Below, piece after piece: positions 24,289 to 31,923 of a DNA stretch of 64,000 nt. The translations under genes and the position numbers were made by a program. Source of the DNA: JANXMY01 sp965246745. GTDB lineage: Bacteria > Armatimonadota > Armatimonadia > Armatimonadales > Capsulimonadaceae. The notes under the pieces are model-generated. The model saw nothing but the letters and a program-made list of their open reading frames with translations, was not told where the DNA came from and ran no database searches. Position 1 is the first letter of the stretch, and each line of letters begins with the position of its first letter. The DNA lies in contig OZ251980.1 of assembly GCA_965246745.1 (NCBI GenBank), forward strand, positions 2,914,001-2,978,000, read 5' to 3'.

Positions 24289-25655
24289 CAGTGCGAACCA
24301 GCCCCCCCGCCCCGATTCTGGGGAGCCGGACTAGGAAGCCGCGAGCAAGGGGGAGCAATCCTCTCTGTATTGCTCCCCAGAATTGGGGCGGGGGGGCCTT
24401 CCTCTGCCTGCTTTTACTTTTATTTGCCCTGCCTGCGCGGGCCGCGCCGCCGAGCGTCTCGGTCATCAAAATCCACGGGACAGTCTGGCCGGGCACGGCA
24501 GTGTTTGTGAAAACGCAGCTTGACGCCGCGTACCGGCAGGGGGCGGCGGGGGTTATTCTCGATTTGGACACGACCGGCGGGTCGGAGGGTGCGGCGAACG
24601 AGATCAAGCAAAGCGTTTTGGACCACTCGGCGGCGTTTCCGATTGCGGCGTATGTCCATGACCGGGCGGTCGGGCCGGGCAGCTTGATTGCCGTCGCCTG
24701 CAAGACCCTTGCTTTTGCGCCCGGCGGAACGCTCGGCAATGCCGGCGGCGGGGTCAAAGCCGATTTTGCGGCGGCGGCGTCGGCGAGCAATCGCAATCCG
24801 GCGGTGGCGGCGGCGTTTGTGTCGGCGGACAGCGACCTGCCGGCGCTTGGGGTCAAGTCCGGGGACGCCCTGACACTGACGGCGGCGCAGGCGGCGGGCG
24901 CGGGATACGCGGACATCGTGACGCCGCTGCCGTCGGCCGTCGTCGCTAAGATGGCTCCGAGTCTGGCCGGGGCGCAGCTTGTCCCCGTGGAGATGTCCGG
25001 CTGGCAGGCGTTCGCGCTGTGGGTGACTCAGCCCTGGGCGACGGTGGTGATTTTGGCGCTGGGCCTCGCGCTGATCTTTGCCGAGATGCTGACCCTGCAT
25101 TCATGGGGCGTTGCGGGCATCTTCGGCGGGGGATTGGTCGCCGTGATTTTCGCGTCGTACATCACGGTCGGTGCGGCGACCTGGGTGGGCGTCCTGCTGT
25201 TTTTGATCGGCGCGGCGCTGCTGCTGCTGGAAACCCATGTGCTGCCCGGCCACGGCTGGCCGGCGTTTACCGGGCTGGCGCTGATCTTTGCGGGTTTGTT
25301 TTACGCGCTCGGCGGCCCGAACAGCGGGGCGATTTACCCGGCGGCGGTTTCGCTGGTGACGACTATCGCGATTTTGATTGCGTTCTTTTTGTACCTGCCG
25401 CGCTCGGGGGTCTGGAAGCGGCTGGGGCAGCCGCTGCGGCAGACTGCGCTGGCGGGGTATGTCTCGGCCGACGATTACACGGCGTATCTGGGTCAGTTCG
25501 GCACGGCCGTCACCCTGCTGCGCCCGTCGGGCACGGCGGAGATTGACGGCGTGCGCTTGTCGGTCGTTTCCGAAGGCGGGTTTATCGCCGAAGGGACGCG
25601 CGTGCAGGTCGTGATGGTCCAGGGCAGCCGGATTGTCGTGCGCGGGCCGGAGTAG
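24285..25655 (+). CDS. NfeD-like membrane protein with degenerate ClpP-type protease domain
   Basis: 456 residues from GTG 24285. Residues ~1-36 are encoded by an inverted-repeat element; a signal sequence (FLCLLLLLFALPARA) follows. The ClpP-like domain has LDTTGGSEGAANEI and the APGGTLGNAGG strand. Where NfeD proteases carry the nucleophile (ASAGALIALA), this protein reads VGPGSLIAVA, so Ser is replaced by Gly and it is probably inactive. Four to five membrane helices (about 245-385) and a C-terminal NfeD beta-barrel follow. Family role: membrane quality control with stomatin-type proteins. It overlaps the anti-sigma gene by 4 bases, so it may belong to that regulon. Confidence 0.8.
   Translation: MTVRTSPPAPILGSRTRKPRARGSNPLCIAPQNWGGGAFLCLLLLLFALPARAAPPSVSVIKIHGTVWPGTAVFVKTQLDAAYRQGAAGVILDLDTTGGSEGAANEIKQSVLDHSAAFPIAAYVHDRAVGPGSLIAVACKTLAFAPGGTLGNAGGGVKADFAAAASASNRNPAVAAAFVSADSDLPALGVKSGDALTLTAAQAAGAGYADIVTPLPSAVVAKMAPSLAGAQLVPVEMSGWQAFALWVTQPWATVVILALGLALIFAEMLTLHSWGVAGIFGGGLVAVIFASYITVGAATWVGVLLFLIGAALLLLETHVLPGHGWPAFTGLALIFAGLFYALGGPNSGAIYPAAVSLVTTIAILIAFFLYLPRSGVWKRLGQPLRQTALAGYVSADDYTAYLGQFGTAVTLLRPSGTAEIDGVRLSVVSEGGFIAEGTRVQVVMVQGSRIVVRGPE
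24301..24397. repeat. Long inverted repeat inside nfeD 5' coding region
   Basis: 26-bp arms (24301-24326 and 24372-24397) with one mismatch; the arm core is GCCCCAATTCTGGGGAGC. The loop ends CCTCTCTGTATTGCTCCCC, nearly the same as the element at 55121, so the two are copies of one family. Confidence 0.9.
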
Positions 25656-25681
25656 GGTAAAAAGCAGAGAGGAGCGGGGAA

Positions 25682-25860
25682 GCGGGGAAGCGAGGAAATG
25701 GAGCGCGTAGGAGCGAGGGAATAAATTCCTCTCGCTGAATAGCGTCCTTCGGACGAAGGAACGAAACATGGCGTGTGCCAATCCTACATCCAAAGGATGC
25801 CATTCAGCGAGAGGAATTTATTCCCTCGCGCCTACGCGCTCCATTTCCTCGCTTCCCCGC
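25682..25860. repeat. 59-bp-arm inverted-repeat element (GCGAG type)
   Basis: Arms 25682-25740 and 25802-25860 are inverse copies over 59 bases with one mismatch. Each arm contains the hairpin GCGAG-A-GGAAT-TT-ATTCC-CTCGC. The 61-base centre holds two small hairpins, CGTCC-TTC-GGACG (25743-25755) and CATCC-AAA-GGATG (25787-25799). The element fills the gap between nfeD and the nuclease gene. Confidence 0.95.
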
Positions 25861-25878
25861 TCTCCCAGCACATCGGGT

Positions 25879-25884
25879 ATAATC
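25879..25884 (+). promoter_or_regulatory. -10 box directly before the nuclease gene
   Basis: TATAAT ends six bases before ATG 25890, which predicts a leaderless mRNA. The -35 position falls just beyond the repeat arm and has no clear match. Confidence 0.6.
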
Positions 25885-25889
25885 TCCCC

Positions 25890-26780
25890 ATGCCCGCCGA
25901 GCCTGCCCCCGAAAAGCCCGCCAAAAAGCCGCTTGCCGCGAAAAAGCCGCCCACGCCGAAAAAGCCGCCAGCGCCGAAGAAGCCGCGTAAGCCCGAGTTC
26001 TCGCCGACCCGCCTGCGAACGTTTCTGTCCTGTCCGATGCTCTACCGGCTGGACTATGTAGACAAAGTCGGCAAGTTCTATCACCGCGCCCGCGCCGGGT
26101 TCACGTTCGGCTCGACCCTGCACCAAGCCCTGCAAACGTTCCACGAAGAAGGCGGCACGGCGGCGGTCTCCGCGCCGGAGCTGGTCGCCAAGATGGAGAC
26201 CGTTTGGCAGTCGCAGGGGTACGAAAGCGCGGCGCACGAGGCCGAGCACAAAGTCGAGGCCGCGCGGATTTTAGAAACGTATCACGCCGCGTCAGCGGAG
26301 AGGGCCGAGGCGACGCGCCCGTTTCTGATTGAAAAGATGCTGAAGTGGGACATGGGGCCGTTTGTGCTGACAGGCCGGATAGACCGAATAGACGAGCACC
26401 TCGCCGACGGGGCTTTGGAGATTGTGGACTACAAATCGGGCCGGATGGGCGTCACCGAAGCCGATGTCAAAAACGCCCTGGCGATGTCTATTTATCAGCT
26501 TCTTGCCAAGCGCAGCTACCCCGACCGCCGGGTCTACGCGACCATTCACGCCCTGCGCGGCGGCGTCACCGCATCGGCGTCGTACACCGACGACGAGCTG
26601 GCCGAACTCGAAGACAGCCTGCGCGGCATCGGGATTACGATTTTAGAAAAAGACTTCGAGGCCGTCCGCCCCGTCCCCCTGCCCGATGTCTGCCCCTGGT
26701 GCGATTTTCTGCCCCTCTGCACCCGCGCCTGGAAGCGCGAAAAGCGGGACTATGTCAGTGAGCTTGGGGAGATACGCTGA
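25890..26780 (+). CDS. PD-(D/E)XK nuclease of the RecB/AddB C-terminal type
   Basis: 296 residues from ATG 25890. The N-terminus is a Lys/Pro-rich tail (PAKKP/PPTPKKP repeats). The RecB-like nuclease follows: FSPTRLRTFLSCPMLYRLDYV with a cluster Cys, GSTLHQALQTFHEEG (catalytic His), GRIDRIDE...LEIVDYKSG (the D and E-x-K residues, about 185-205) and C-terminal CPWCDFLPLC supplying three more cysteines. Four cysteines indicate a 4Fe-4S clasp, as in AddB and Cas4. No helicase or cas genes are adjacent, so it is a stand-alone DNA exonuclease of unknown role. Confidence 0.9.
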   Translation: MPAEPAPEKPAKKPLAAKKPPTPKKPPAPKKPRKPEFSPTRLRTFLSCPMLYRLDYVDKVGKFYHRARAGFTFGSTLHQALQTFHEEGGTAAVSAPELVAKMETVWQSQGYESAAHEAEHKVEAARILETYHAASAERAEATRPFLIEKMLKWDMGPFVLTGRIDRIDEHLADGALEIVDYKSGRMGVTEADVKNALAMSIYQLLAKRSYPDRRVYATIHALRGGVTASASYTDDELAELEDSLRGIGITILEKDFEAVRPVPLPDVCPWCDFLPLCTRAWKREKRDYVSELGEIR

Positions 26781-26822
26781 GTGCGCGTGGGAAGAAGGCG
26801 TAGAACTTCAGTTCCGCGCCTC

Positions 26823-27182
26823 TTAAGCAATTTCTTCGCCGATGCCCAGCGCTTTGAGGTCGCTGCGGGAGCGGTCGTCGGATGACACCAGCGCACGCAT
26901 TTGGGCGGCGACTTCGGCTTCGGTGAGGGACAGGCGGGCCATCGCGTCGCGGACAAACGAGACGCGGTCGTGGGCCATGAGGAGGTCGAGCGAGGAGATG
27001 TCCAGAATGTCGGCCAGAGCGCCGAGGGCGGGGACAGTCTGCGCGATGTCGCTTTCGGCGCGGGCGCGAAGCAGGGTTTGGGCGTATTCCAGCTCGCGCA
27101 TGGCCTGGTCGAGCGGGGCGACCATCACCCGGAATTCGTTGACTTTTTCGGCGAGGTCGCCGCTGAGTTCACTGCCTGCCAT
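26823..27182 (-). CDS. Small helical protein of unknown function
   Basis: 119 residues from ATG 27182, which has GGGAGA about 10 bases upstream; a TATACT box lies at 27216-27211. It appears wholly alpha-helical, with heptad-like stretches (LAEKVNEFRVMVAPLDQAMRE; LEYAQTLLRARAESDI), no membrane segment and no motif I recognise. It is divergent from scpA, with promoters back to back. Confidence 0.6.
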   Translation of the reverse strand: MAGSELSGDLAEKVNEFRVMVAPLDQAMRELEYAQTLLRARAESDIAQTVPALGALADILDISSLDLLMAHDRVSFVRDAMARLSLTEAEVAAQMRALVSSDDRSRSDLKALGIGEEIA

Positions 27183-27248
27183 GCTGCCTGTTCTCCCGTC
27201 AGTTGCTTCAGTATACCCCATGCCGCGCAGTCTGCGGCCGGGGCAAGG

Positions 27249-27278
27249 TTGACAAACGGCGCGGGCGAAGTGTAAGAT
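27249..27278 (+). promoter_or_regulatory. Promoter of scpA, leaderless configuration
   Basis: TTGACA 27249-27254, 18-bp spacer, TAAGAT 27273-27278; ATG follows after five bases. The expected transcript start falls on or next to the ATG and there is no Shine-Dalgarno. Confidence 0.75.
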
Positions 27279-27283
27279 AGATT

Positions 27284-28045
27284 ATGCCCGTTTCCGCCGC
27301 CGCTTCGCTGCCCCCGGTCGCCCTGCCTGCGTTTGAAGGGCCGCTGGACCTGCTGCTGCATCTCATCCGCGAGCACAAAGTAGATATTGCCGACATTCCC
27401 ATTTTGCAGATTACCGACCAATACTTAGCGTATCTGCGGGCGATGGAAGCGATGAACCTCAATGTCGCCGGCGAGTTTCTGCTGATGGCGGCGACGCTGC
27501 TGGAAATCAAAAGCCGGATGCTGCTGCCGAAGCCGCCGCGTGTGGACCCCGACGCCGAAGAAGGCGAAGACCCGCGCCTGGCGCTGGTGCGGAAGCTGGA
27601 AGACTATCAGCGCTACAAGCTGTTTATCGAGACCCTGGCCGAGTGGGAAGACGAGCGGCGGCGGCTGTTTTTTCGCGGCGAAGCCGACTACGGCAGCGAG
27701 TACCTGCTGCCGGTCGGCTTCGGAGCGCTGAAGCCCGGCGCACTCCTGAAAGCGCTCCACCGGCTGCTGACCGAAGCCGGCGGAGACAGCGCGGTGACAA
27801 GTGTTCGCCGGCAAAAAATGACCCTGCGGCTGGCGATGGCGGCGCTGTGGCACAAAGTCGAGCGCGGCGGCGCGGGCGGGGTGCTGCTGGAAGACTGCTT
27901 TGAGCCGCCGTATGTGCGCCTCGAAATTGTGATGCTGTTTCTCGCGCTGCTGGAGCTTGTGCGAAACCGGCGCATTGACGCGGCTCAAGACGCGCATTTA
28001 GGGCAGATTTACCTGACGGCGCGGACGGCGGATGCCGATGCCTGA
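27284..28045 (+). CDS. scpA: Segregation and condensation protein A
   Basis: 253 residues. Kleisin subunit of the SMC-ScpAB condensin: it bridges the SMC head domains and organises the chromosome. The N-terminal signature FEGPLDLLLHLIREHKVDI...ITDQYLAYL and LLMAATLLEIKSRMLLP is complete. The C-terminal winged helix (about 180-245) binds the SMC head. It overlaps scpB by 14 bases. smc is not in the window. Confidence 0.96.
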   Translation: MPVSAAASLPPVALPAFEGPLDLLLHLIREHKVDIADIPILQITDQYLAYLRAMEAMNLNVAGEFLLMAATLLEIKSRMLLPKPPRVDPDAEEGEDPRLALVRKLEDYQRYKLFIETLAEWEDERRRLFFRGEADYGSEYLLPVGFGALKPGALLKALHRLLTEAGGDSAVTSVRRQKMTLRLAMAALWHKVERGGAGGVLLEDCFEPPYVRLEIVMLFLALLELVRNRRIDAAQDAHLGQIYLTARTADADA

Positions 28046-28643
28046 GCCGCCCCCGGAATTTGCCGAAACGGACCTGCCGCCGCTGCTGGAAGCGTATTTG
28101 TTTGTCGCCACCGAGCCGGCGGTGCCGGCCGAGATCGCCCGAAGCCTCGGCATAGACCCTGCTGCGGTCGAAGAAGCGCTGGAAGACATGGTAAACGCTT
28201 ACGCCCGGCGCATCAACTCGGGGCTGCACATCGTGCGGATCGCCGGCGGCTACCAGATGGCGACCCGGCCGGCGCTGGCCCAGGGCATCGGGCGGCTGCT
28301 GGCCGCGCCGAACCAAAAGGCGCGGCTGTCCAAGCCCGCGCTGGAAACTCTGGCGATTGTGGCCTACCGGCAGCCGGTGACGCAGGCCGAGATTGAAGCC
28401 GTGCGCGGGGTCAGCGCCGACAGCGTCCTTCAAACACTGTCCGAGCGGCAGCTTGTCACGGAGGCGGGCCGCAAGGAAGTGGCGGGCCGCCCGATTTTGT
28501 ATGCGACGACGGCGGATTTTCTGCATTATTTCGGACTGCACTCGCTGGAGGACCTCCCGCCGCTGGAAGATTTCGCCCTGCCCGCTGACGATGAAAAAGC
28601 CGCGACACTTGAAGCGCTGGCGGCGGCGGGGCTGGAAGGGTAG
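28032..28643 (+). CDS. scpB: Segregation and condensation protein B
   Basis: 203 residues with two winged-helix domains; it dimerises and binds the ScpA linker. Recognisable by LLEAYLFVATEPAVPAEIARSL, the GYQMATRP strand, and the family hallmark LSKPALETLAIVAYRQPVTQAEIEAVRGV (about 95-125). The start overlaps scpA by 14 bases, so the pair is translated together. ATG 28038 is a close alternative start. Confidence 0.96.
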   Translation: MPMPEPPPEFAETDLPPLLEAYLFVATEPAVPAEIARSLGIDPAAVEEALEDMVNAYARRINSGLHIVRIAGGYQMATRPALAQGIGRLLAAPNQKARLSKPALETLAIVAYRQPVTQAEIEAVRGVSADSVLQTLSERQLVTEAGRKEVAGRPILYATTADFLHYFGLHSLEDLPPLEDFALPADDEKAATLEALAAAGLEG

Positions 28644-28650
28644 CGAGAGG

Positions 28651-28693
28651 GCGAGGGAAGCGAGCGGAATTTATTCCCTCGCGCTTCCCTCGC
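28651..28693. repeat. Solo GCGAG-type hairpin element
   Basis: Long single hairpin: outer stem GCGAGGGAAGCG with CGCTTCCCTCGC, inner stem GGAAT-TT-ATTCC. It shares the GCGAG-N-GGAAT-TT-ATTCC-CTCGC core of the paired elements at 25682, 45313 and 53940, but only one half is present. Lies 22 bases before the dacA ATG. Confidence 0.85.
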
Positions 28694-28714
28694 GCCCGAT
28701 TCGCGTTTCACACT

Positions 28715-30055
28715 ATGTTCAACCGCACTACAACCTGCCTCCTTGCCGCCTTGATGCTGACGCTCGCCGTGCGGCCGGCACATGCCCAATCGCCGCCGCT
28801 TGCCGGCCCTCTGCCTCCGGTTGCGCCTAAGCCCGCCGCCCCGCCGCCGGTGCTGACTGTCCGCAGCCGCTACGCCATTTTGGTAGATGCCGTCACCGGC
28901 AAAGTGCTCTGGCAGCGAAATGCCGATGCGCCCCGGCCGATTGCGTCCACGACTAAAATGCTGACGGCGATTTTGCTGCTCGAGCGCGGGCATTTGGACG
29001 ACATCGTGACCGCCCCGCCGGGGGTGCAATATCTGCCGGACAGCTCGCTGCATCTTCGGCCCGGCGAGACGCTGACCCTGCGCGATCTGCTGTACGCCCT
29101 GCTGCTGCGCTCGGCCAACGACACGGCGGTCACGGGGGCGGTCTATTTGGACGGCAGCGTCGCCAAGTTTGCCCAGGACATGAATGCCAAAGCCAAAGAA
29201 ATCGGGGCGACGCATTCTCATTTTGTTACCCCCAACGGCCTGCCCGCGCCGGGGCACTATTCCACCGCCGGGGATTTGGCGAAAATCGCGGCGTATGCCG
29301 TGAACAACCTGCCGCAGTTCAGCGCGATTGTTAAAACGCCGCTGTACAAAGTTCATCGGTCGAAAAATCAGCGCGATGTGTGGGTCAAAAACACGTCCAA
29401 AACGTTTCTCGAAAAGTTTCCGGGGGCGGACGGCATCAAAACCGGGTATATTCATGCGGCGGGGCACTGCTTTGTCGGGTCGGCGACACGCGGCGGCTGG
29501 CGCTTGATCGCCGTCGCCCTCGACAGCAATGAATGCCGCGAAGATGTCGAGTCGCTTTTGGACTACGGCTTCCGCGAGTTCCGGCCCGAAACCGTGCTGC
29601 ATCCGGGCGACCCGGTTGGCACGATAAACATCCCGAGCGCCGGACAGCCTGTCAAAGTAAGCTGCGCGGACACGACCTTTGTGGTGGTCTCAAAGCGCCG
29701 CCCGCCCCCGGAAACCAAAATCGCCTTGTCCCCGCTGCCGCTGCTGCCGCAGGCGCCGATAGCGGCGGGGACGCGGCTCGCTACGGTGACGATTTTTGTG
29801 GACGGCAAGCCGTCGGCGACGGCGGCGGCGGTCGCGGCGGAGGCTGTCGGGGTCCGGCCGGCCGCGCTGCTGCTGCAAAAAACAAAATCGCTGGGGCCGC
29901 CGCTGGCGCTTGTGCTGGGAGGGGTGGCGCTCGGCGCGGGGCTGATCGGGGGAGGATGGACACTGTATGGAAGAACGGCTGCAAAAAGTGCTCGCCTCCG
30001 CCGGGATCGGCTCGCGGCGGACGTGCGAAGCGTGGATCGCCGAGGGCCGGGTTAA
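28715..30055 (+). CDS. dacA: D-alanyl-D-alanine carboxypeptidase (PBP5/DacF family)
   Basis: 446 residues. Trims the terminal D-Ala from peptidoglycan stem peptides in the periplasm. Signal peptide (LLAALMLTLAVRPAHA) and a Pro-rich linker precede the S11 peptidase domain with SxxK STTKM (about 75), SxN SAND (about 133) and KTG in DGIKTGYIHAAGHC (about 245). Then comes the PBP5_C-like domain and a C-terminal membrane helix (LALVLGGVALGAGLIGGGWTL), unlike the amphipathic anchor usual for PBP5. The last 30 codons overlap the next gene by 89 bases in another frame. Confidence 0.94.
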   Translation: MFNRTTTCLLAALMLTLAVRPAHAQSPPLAGPLPPVAPKPAAPPPVLTVRSRYAILVDAVTGKVLWQRNADAPRPIASTTKMLTAILLLERGHLDDIVTAPPGVQYLPDSSLHLRPGETLTLRDLLYALLLRSANDTAVTGAVYLDGSVAKFAQDMNAKAKEIGATHSHFVTPNGLPAPGHYSTAGDLAKIAAYAVNNLPQFSAIVKTPLYKVHRSKNQRDVWVKNTSKTFLEKFPGADGIKTGYIHAAGHCFVGSATRGGWRLIAVALDSNECREDVESLLDYGFREFRPETVLHPGDPVGTINIPSAGQPVKVSCADTTFVVVSKRRPPPETKIALSPLPLLPQAPIAAGTRLATVTIFVDGKPSATAAAVAAEAVGVRPAALLLQKTKSLGPPLALVLGGVALGAGLIGGGWTLYGRTAAKSARLRRDRLAADVRSVDRRGPG

Positions 30056-30884
30056 AGTGAACGGCGCGGTCGTGACGGAGCTTGGCGCAAAAGCCGATCC
30101 CGAGACCGACAAGATTTTGTTTGACAATCGGATTGTCCGGCCCCCCGCCAAGCGCTATTATCTCGCGCTCCACAAGCCCAAAGGAATACTGTCGTCGCGC
30201 TCGGACCCGCACGCCCGCGCCGGTCAGCTTGTCACGGACCTGGTAGACATCGGCGGTAGGCCGATGCTGCGGCCGGTCGGGCGGCTCGACGCCGACAGCG
30301 AAGGCTTGATTTTCCTGACCGACGACGGCGACTTTTTATTTAAGCTGACCCATCCCCGCTACCATGTCCCGAAAACGTATCGGGTTTCGGTGTCGGGGGT
30401 GCCGAACGACGAGGCTTTGAAGCGCCTGCGGCGGGGCATCCTGCTGGACGACGGCTTGACGCGTCCCGCTGAGAACGTTCGAATTCTGCGAAGCAAGACA
30501 AGCGCCGATGGCACCGGCGGGCAGGCGGACTTGGAGCTGACCATTTATGAGGGCCGCAACCGGCAGATTCGCCGCATGATGGCCGCGCTCGGGCACACGG
30601 TCACCAAGCTGGTTCGCACAAAAATCGGCAGTGTTCAGCTTTCCGGCCTGCCCGCCGGCGCATGGCGGCATTTGACCCCCGGCGAAGTCGCCGCCCTGAC
30701 CCAAGAAATCAAAACCCAAGAAATCAAAACCCAAGACCAATCACAGGAGACTCACTTATGGCCCGCACCGCAGCTTTCGAAACAACCAAAGGCACCATTG
30801 TCGCCGCGCTCGCTGAGAACGACGCGCCCCTCACCACGGCAAACTTCATCGAGCTTGCCCAAAAAGGCTTCTACAACGGACTGA
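29967..30884 (+). CDS. rluB: RsuA/RluB-type 23S/16S rRNA pseudouridine synthase
   Basis: 305 residues. The S4 RNA-binding domain (ERLQKVLASAGIGSRRTCEAWIAEGRV, 2-50) precedes the catalytic domain with Asp in GRLDADSEGLIFLTDDG (about 112), and GRNRQIRRMMAALGH near the end of the fold. The conserved part ends about residue 240. The remainder is a tail made by a 15-bp tandem duplication (30701-30730, QEIKT repeat) followed by 127 bases reading through the cyclophilin gene in another frame, probably because the original stop was lost. RluB versus RsuA specificity cannot be decided. Confidence 0.9.
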   Translation: MEERLQKVLASAGIGSRRTCEAWIAEGRVKVNGAVVTELGAKADPETDKILFDNRIVRPPAKRYYLALHKPKGILSSRSDPHARAGQLVTDLVDIGGRPMLRPVGRLDADSEGLIFLTDDGDFLFKLTHPRYHVPKTYRVSVSGVPNDEALKRLRRGILLDDGLTRPAENVRILRSKTSADGTGGQADLELTIYEGRNRQIRRMMAALGHTVTKLVRTKIGSVQLSGLPAGAWRHLTPGEVAALTQEIKTQEIKTQDQSQETHLWPAPQLSKQPKAPLSPRSLRTTRPSPRQTSSSLPKKASTTD

Positions 30885-31210
30885 AGTTCCACCGCTACGT
30901 CGCAGGCTTCGTTATTCAAGGCGGCGACCCGGCAGGCGACGGCTTCGGCGGCTCCGGCAAAAATATCAAAGGCGAGTTTCGGGACAACGGGGTCGCGAAC
31001 CCCGGCAAGCACGACGCGGCCGGCGTCCTGGCGATGGCCCGCTCCAGCGACAAGAACAGCGCGTCGTCGCAGTTCTACTTCACCCTGGCCCCGGTCCCGC
31101 ACCTCGACAGCGGCTACGCCGTCTTTGGCCGGGTCACATCGGGCCTGGATGCCGTGCTCGCCCTGCGCGAAGGCGACACAATCCATTCCGTCACCATCAG
31201 CGAAGCCTAA
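30758..31210 (+). CDS. Peptidyl-prolyl cis-trans isomerase (cyclophilin type)
   Basis: 150 residues from ATG 30758, nine bases after AGGAG. Small single-domain cyclophilin without signal peptide, so cytoplasmic. Core motifs: NFIELAQKGFYNGLKFHRYVAGFVIQGGDP (FHR...Q catalytic strand), GVLAMARSSDKNSASSQFYF and HLDSGYAVFGRVTSGLD. The start lies inside the 3' end of rluB. The final SVTISEA matches the family end. Confidence 0.95.
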   Translation: MARTAAFETTKGTIVAALAENDAPLTTANFIELAQKGFYNGLKFHRYVAGFVIQGGDPAGDGFGGSGKNIKGEFRDNGVANPGKHDAAGVLAMARSSDKNSASSQFYFTLAPVPHLDSGYAVFGRVTSGLDAVLALREGDTIHSVTISEA

Positions 31211-31244
31211 TTTCAGCGAAGCCGAGTTTTTATGACCGTCTTAG

Positions 31245-31273
31245 GGAACTTTCGGGCGGCGCGAAACGCTGAC
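31245..31273 (+). promoter_or_regulatory. Sigma-E/ECF-type promoter before the sigma gene
   Basis: GGAACTT (31245-31251), 16-bp spacer, GCTGAC (31268-31273). The -35 is identical to the RpoE consensus, while the -10 is looser. It would make the sigma operon autoregulated. A GGGGCCG/CGGCCCC hairpin lies between it and the ATG. Confidence 0.6.
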
Positions 31274-31308
31274 AAAGGAGCAAGGGGCCGACGCCGGCCC
31301 CGCGTCCT

Positions 31309-31905
31309 ATGAGGCTGTTCGGGGACAAGCGGCAGGCAGGCGCGGAGACGAGTCTTTCCGAAGACGACGTAGATTTGTTTGCGCGGCTGCTGGCCGCGCA
31401 TCAAGACAAGCTCTACCGAGTGGCGTACCGCATGGCGGGTCACCACGAGGACGCCCAAGACCTGCTCCAAGATGCGCTTCTCGAAGCGTATCGGTCATTC
31501 AAGAAATTTCAGCGCGGCAGCTTCTTCGACAAGTGGCTGTACCGCATCATGACCAACACGTTTATTGACCGGCAGCGGCACAAAAAGCGGGTGGGGCCGG
31601 TGGAGTCGCTCGACGCGCCGCTGCCCGGCGACGCCCAAAGCGCCGGGCGGGACATTCCCGACTGGGCCGATGAGCCGTCGCGCCGCGTTTTGGAAGACAA
31701 GTTTGAGGAGCCGGTGCAGCGGGCTTTGGACGCGCTGCCGCCGGAGTTCCGAATGGTGCTGATTTTGTCCGATGTCGAGGAGTTTTCCTACGAGGAAATC
31801 TCCGACATGATGAACACGCCTATCGGCACCGTGCGCTCGCGCCTGCACCGCGCCCGCGCCCTGATGCGGGAAAAATTGACGAAACCGCTGAACCGGCCCG
31901 AGTGA
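31309..31905 (+). CDS. ECF sigma factor, RpoE-like
   Basis: 198 residues. Region 2: LYRVAYRMAGHHEDAQDLLQDALLEAYRSFKKF with the DLLQD core-binding motif; region 2.4 KWLYRIMTNTFIDRQRHKK. Region 4: LPPEFRMVLILSDVEEFSYEEISDMMNTPIGTVRSRLHRAR, a near-textbook RpoE C-terminus. Followed at 18 bases by a zinc-site anti-sigma gene and then a MucB/RseB-like gene, so it is the envelope-stress sigma factor of this genome. Confidence 0.94.
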   Translation: MRLFGDKRQAGAETSLSEDDVDLFARLLAAHQDKLYRVAYRMAGHHEDAQDLLQDALLEAYRSFKKFQRGSFFDKWLYRIMTNTFIDRQRHKKRVGPVESLDAPLPGDAQSAGRDIPDWADEPSRRVLEDKFEEPVQRALDALPPEFRMVLILSDVEEFSYEEISDMMNTPIGTVRSRLHRARALMREKLTKPLNRPE

Positions 31906-31923
31906 AAACACGTCCTGAAGATT

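Noticed and set aside
26823..27182. Plus-strand frames over the small helical protein
   Set aside because: The minus strand has a promoter, ribosome site and protein-like helix pattern; the plus frames do not.
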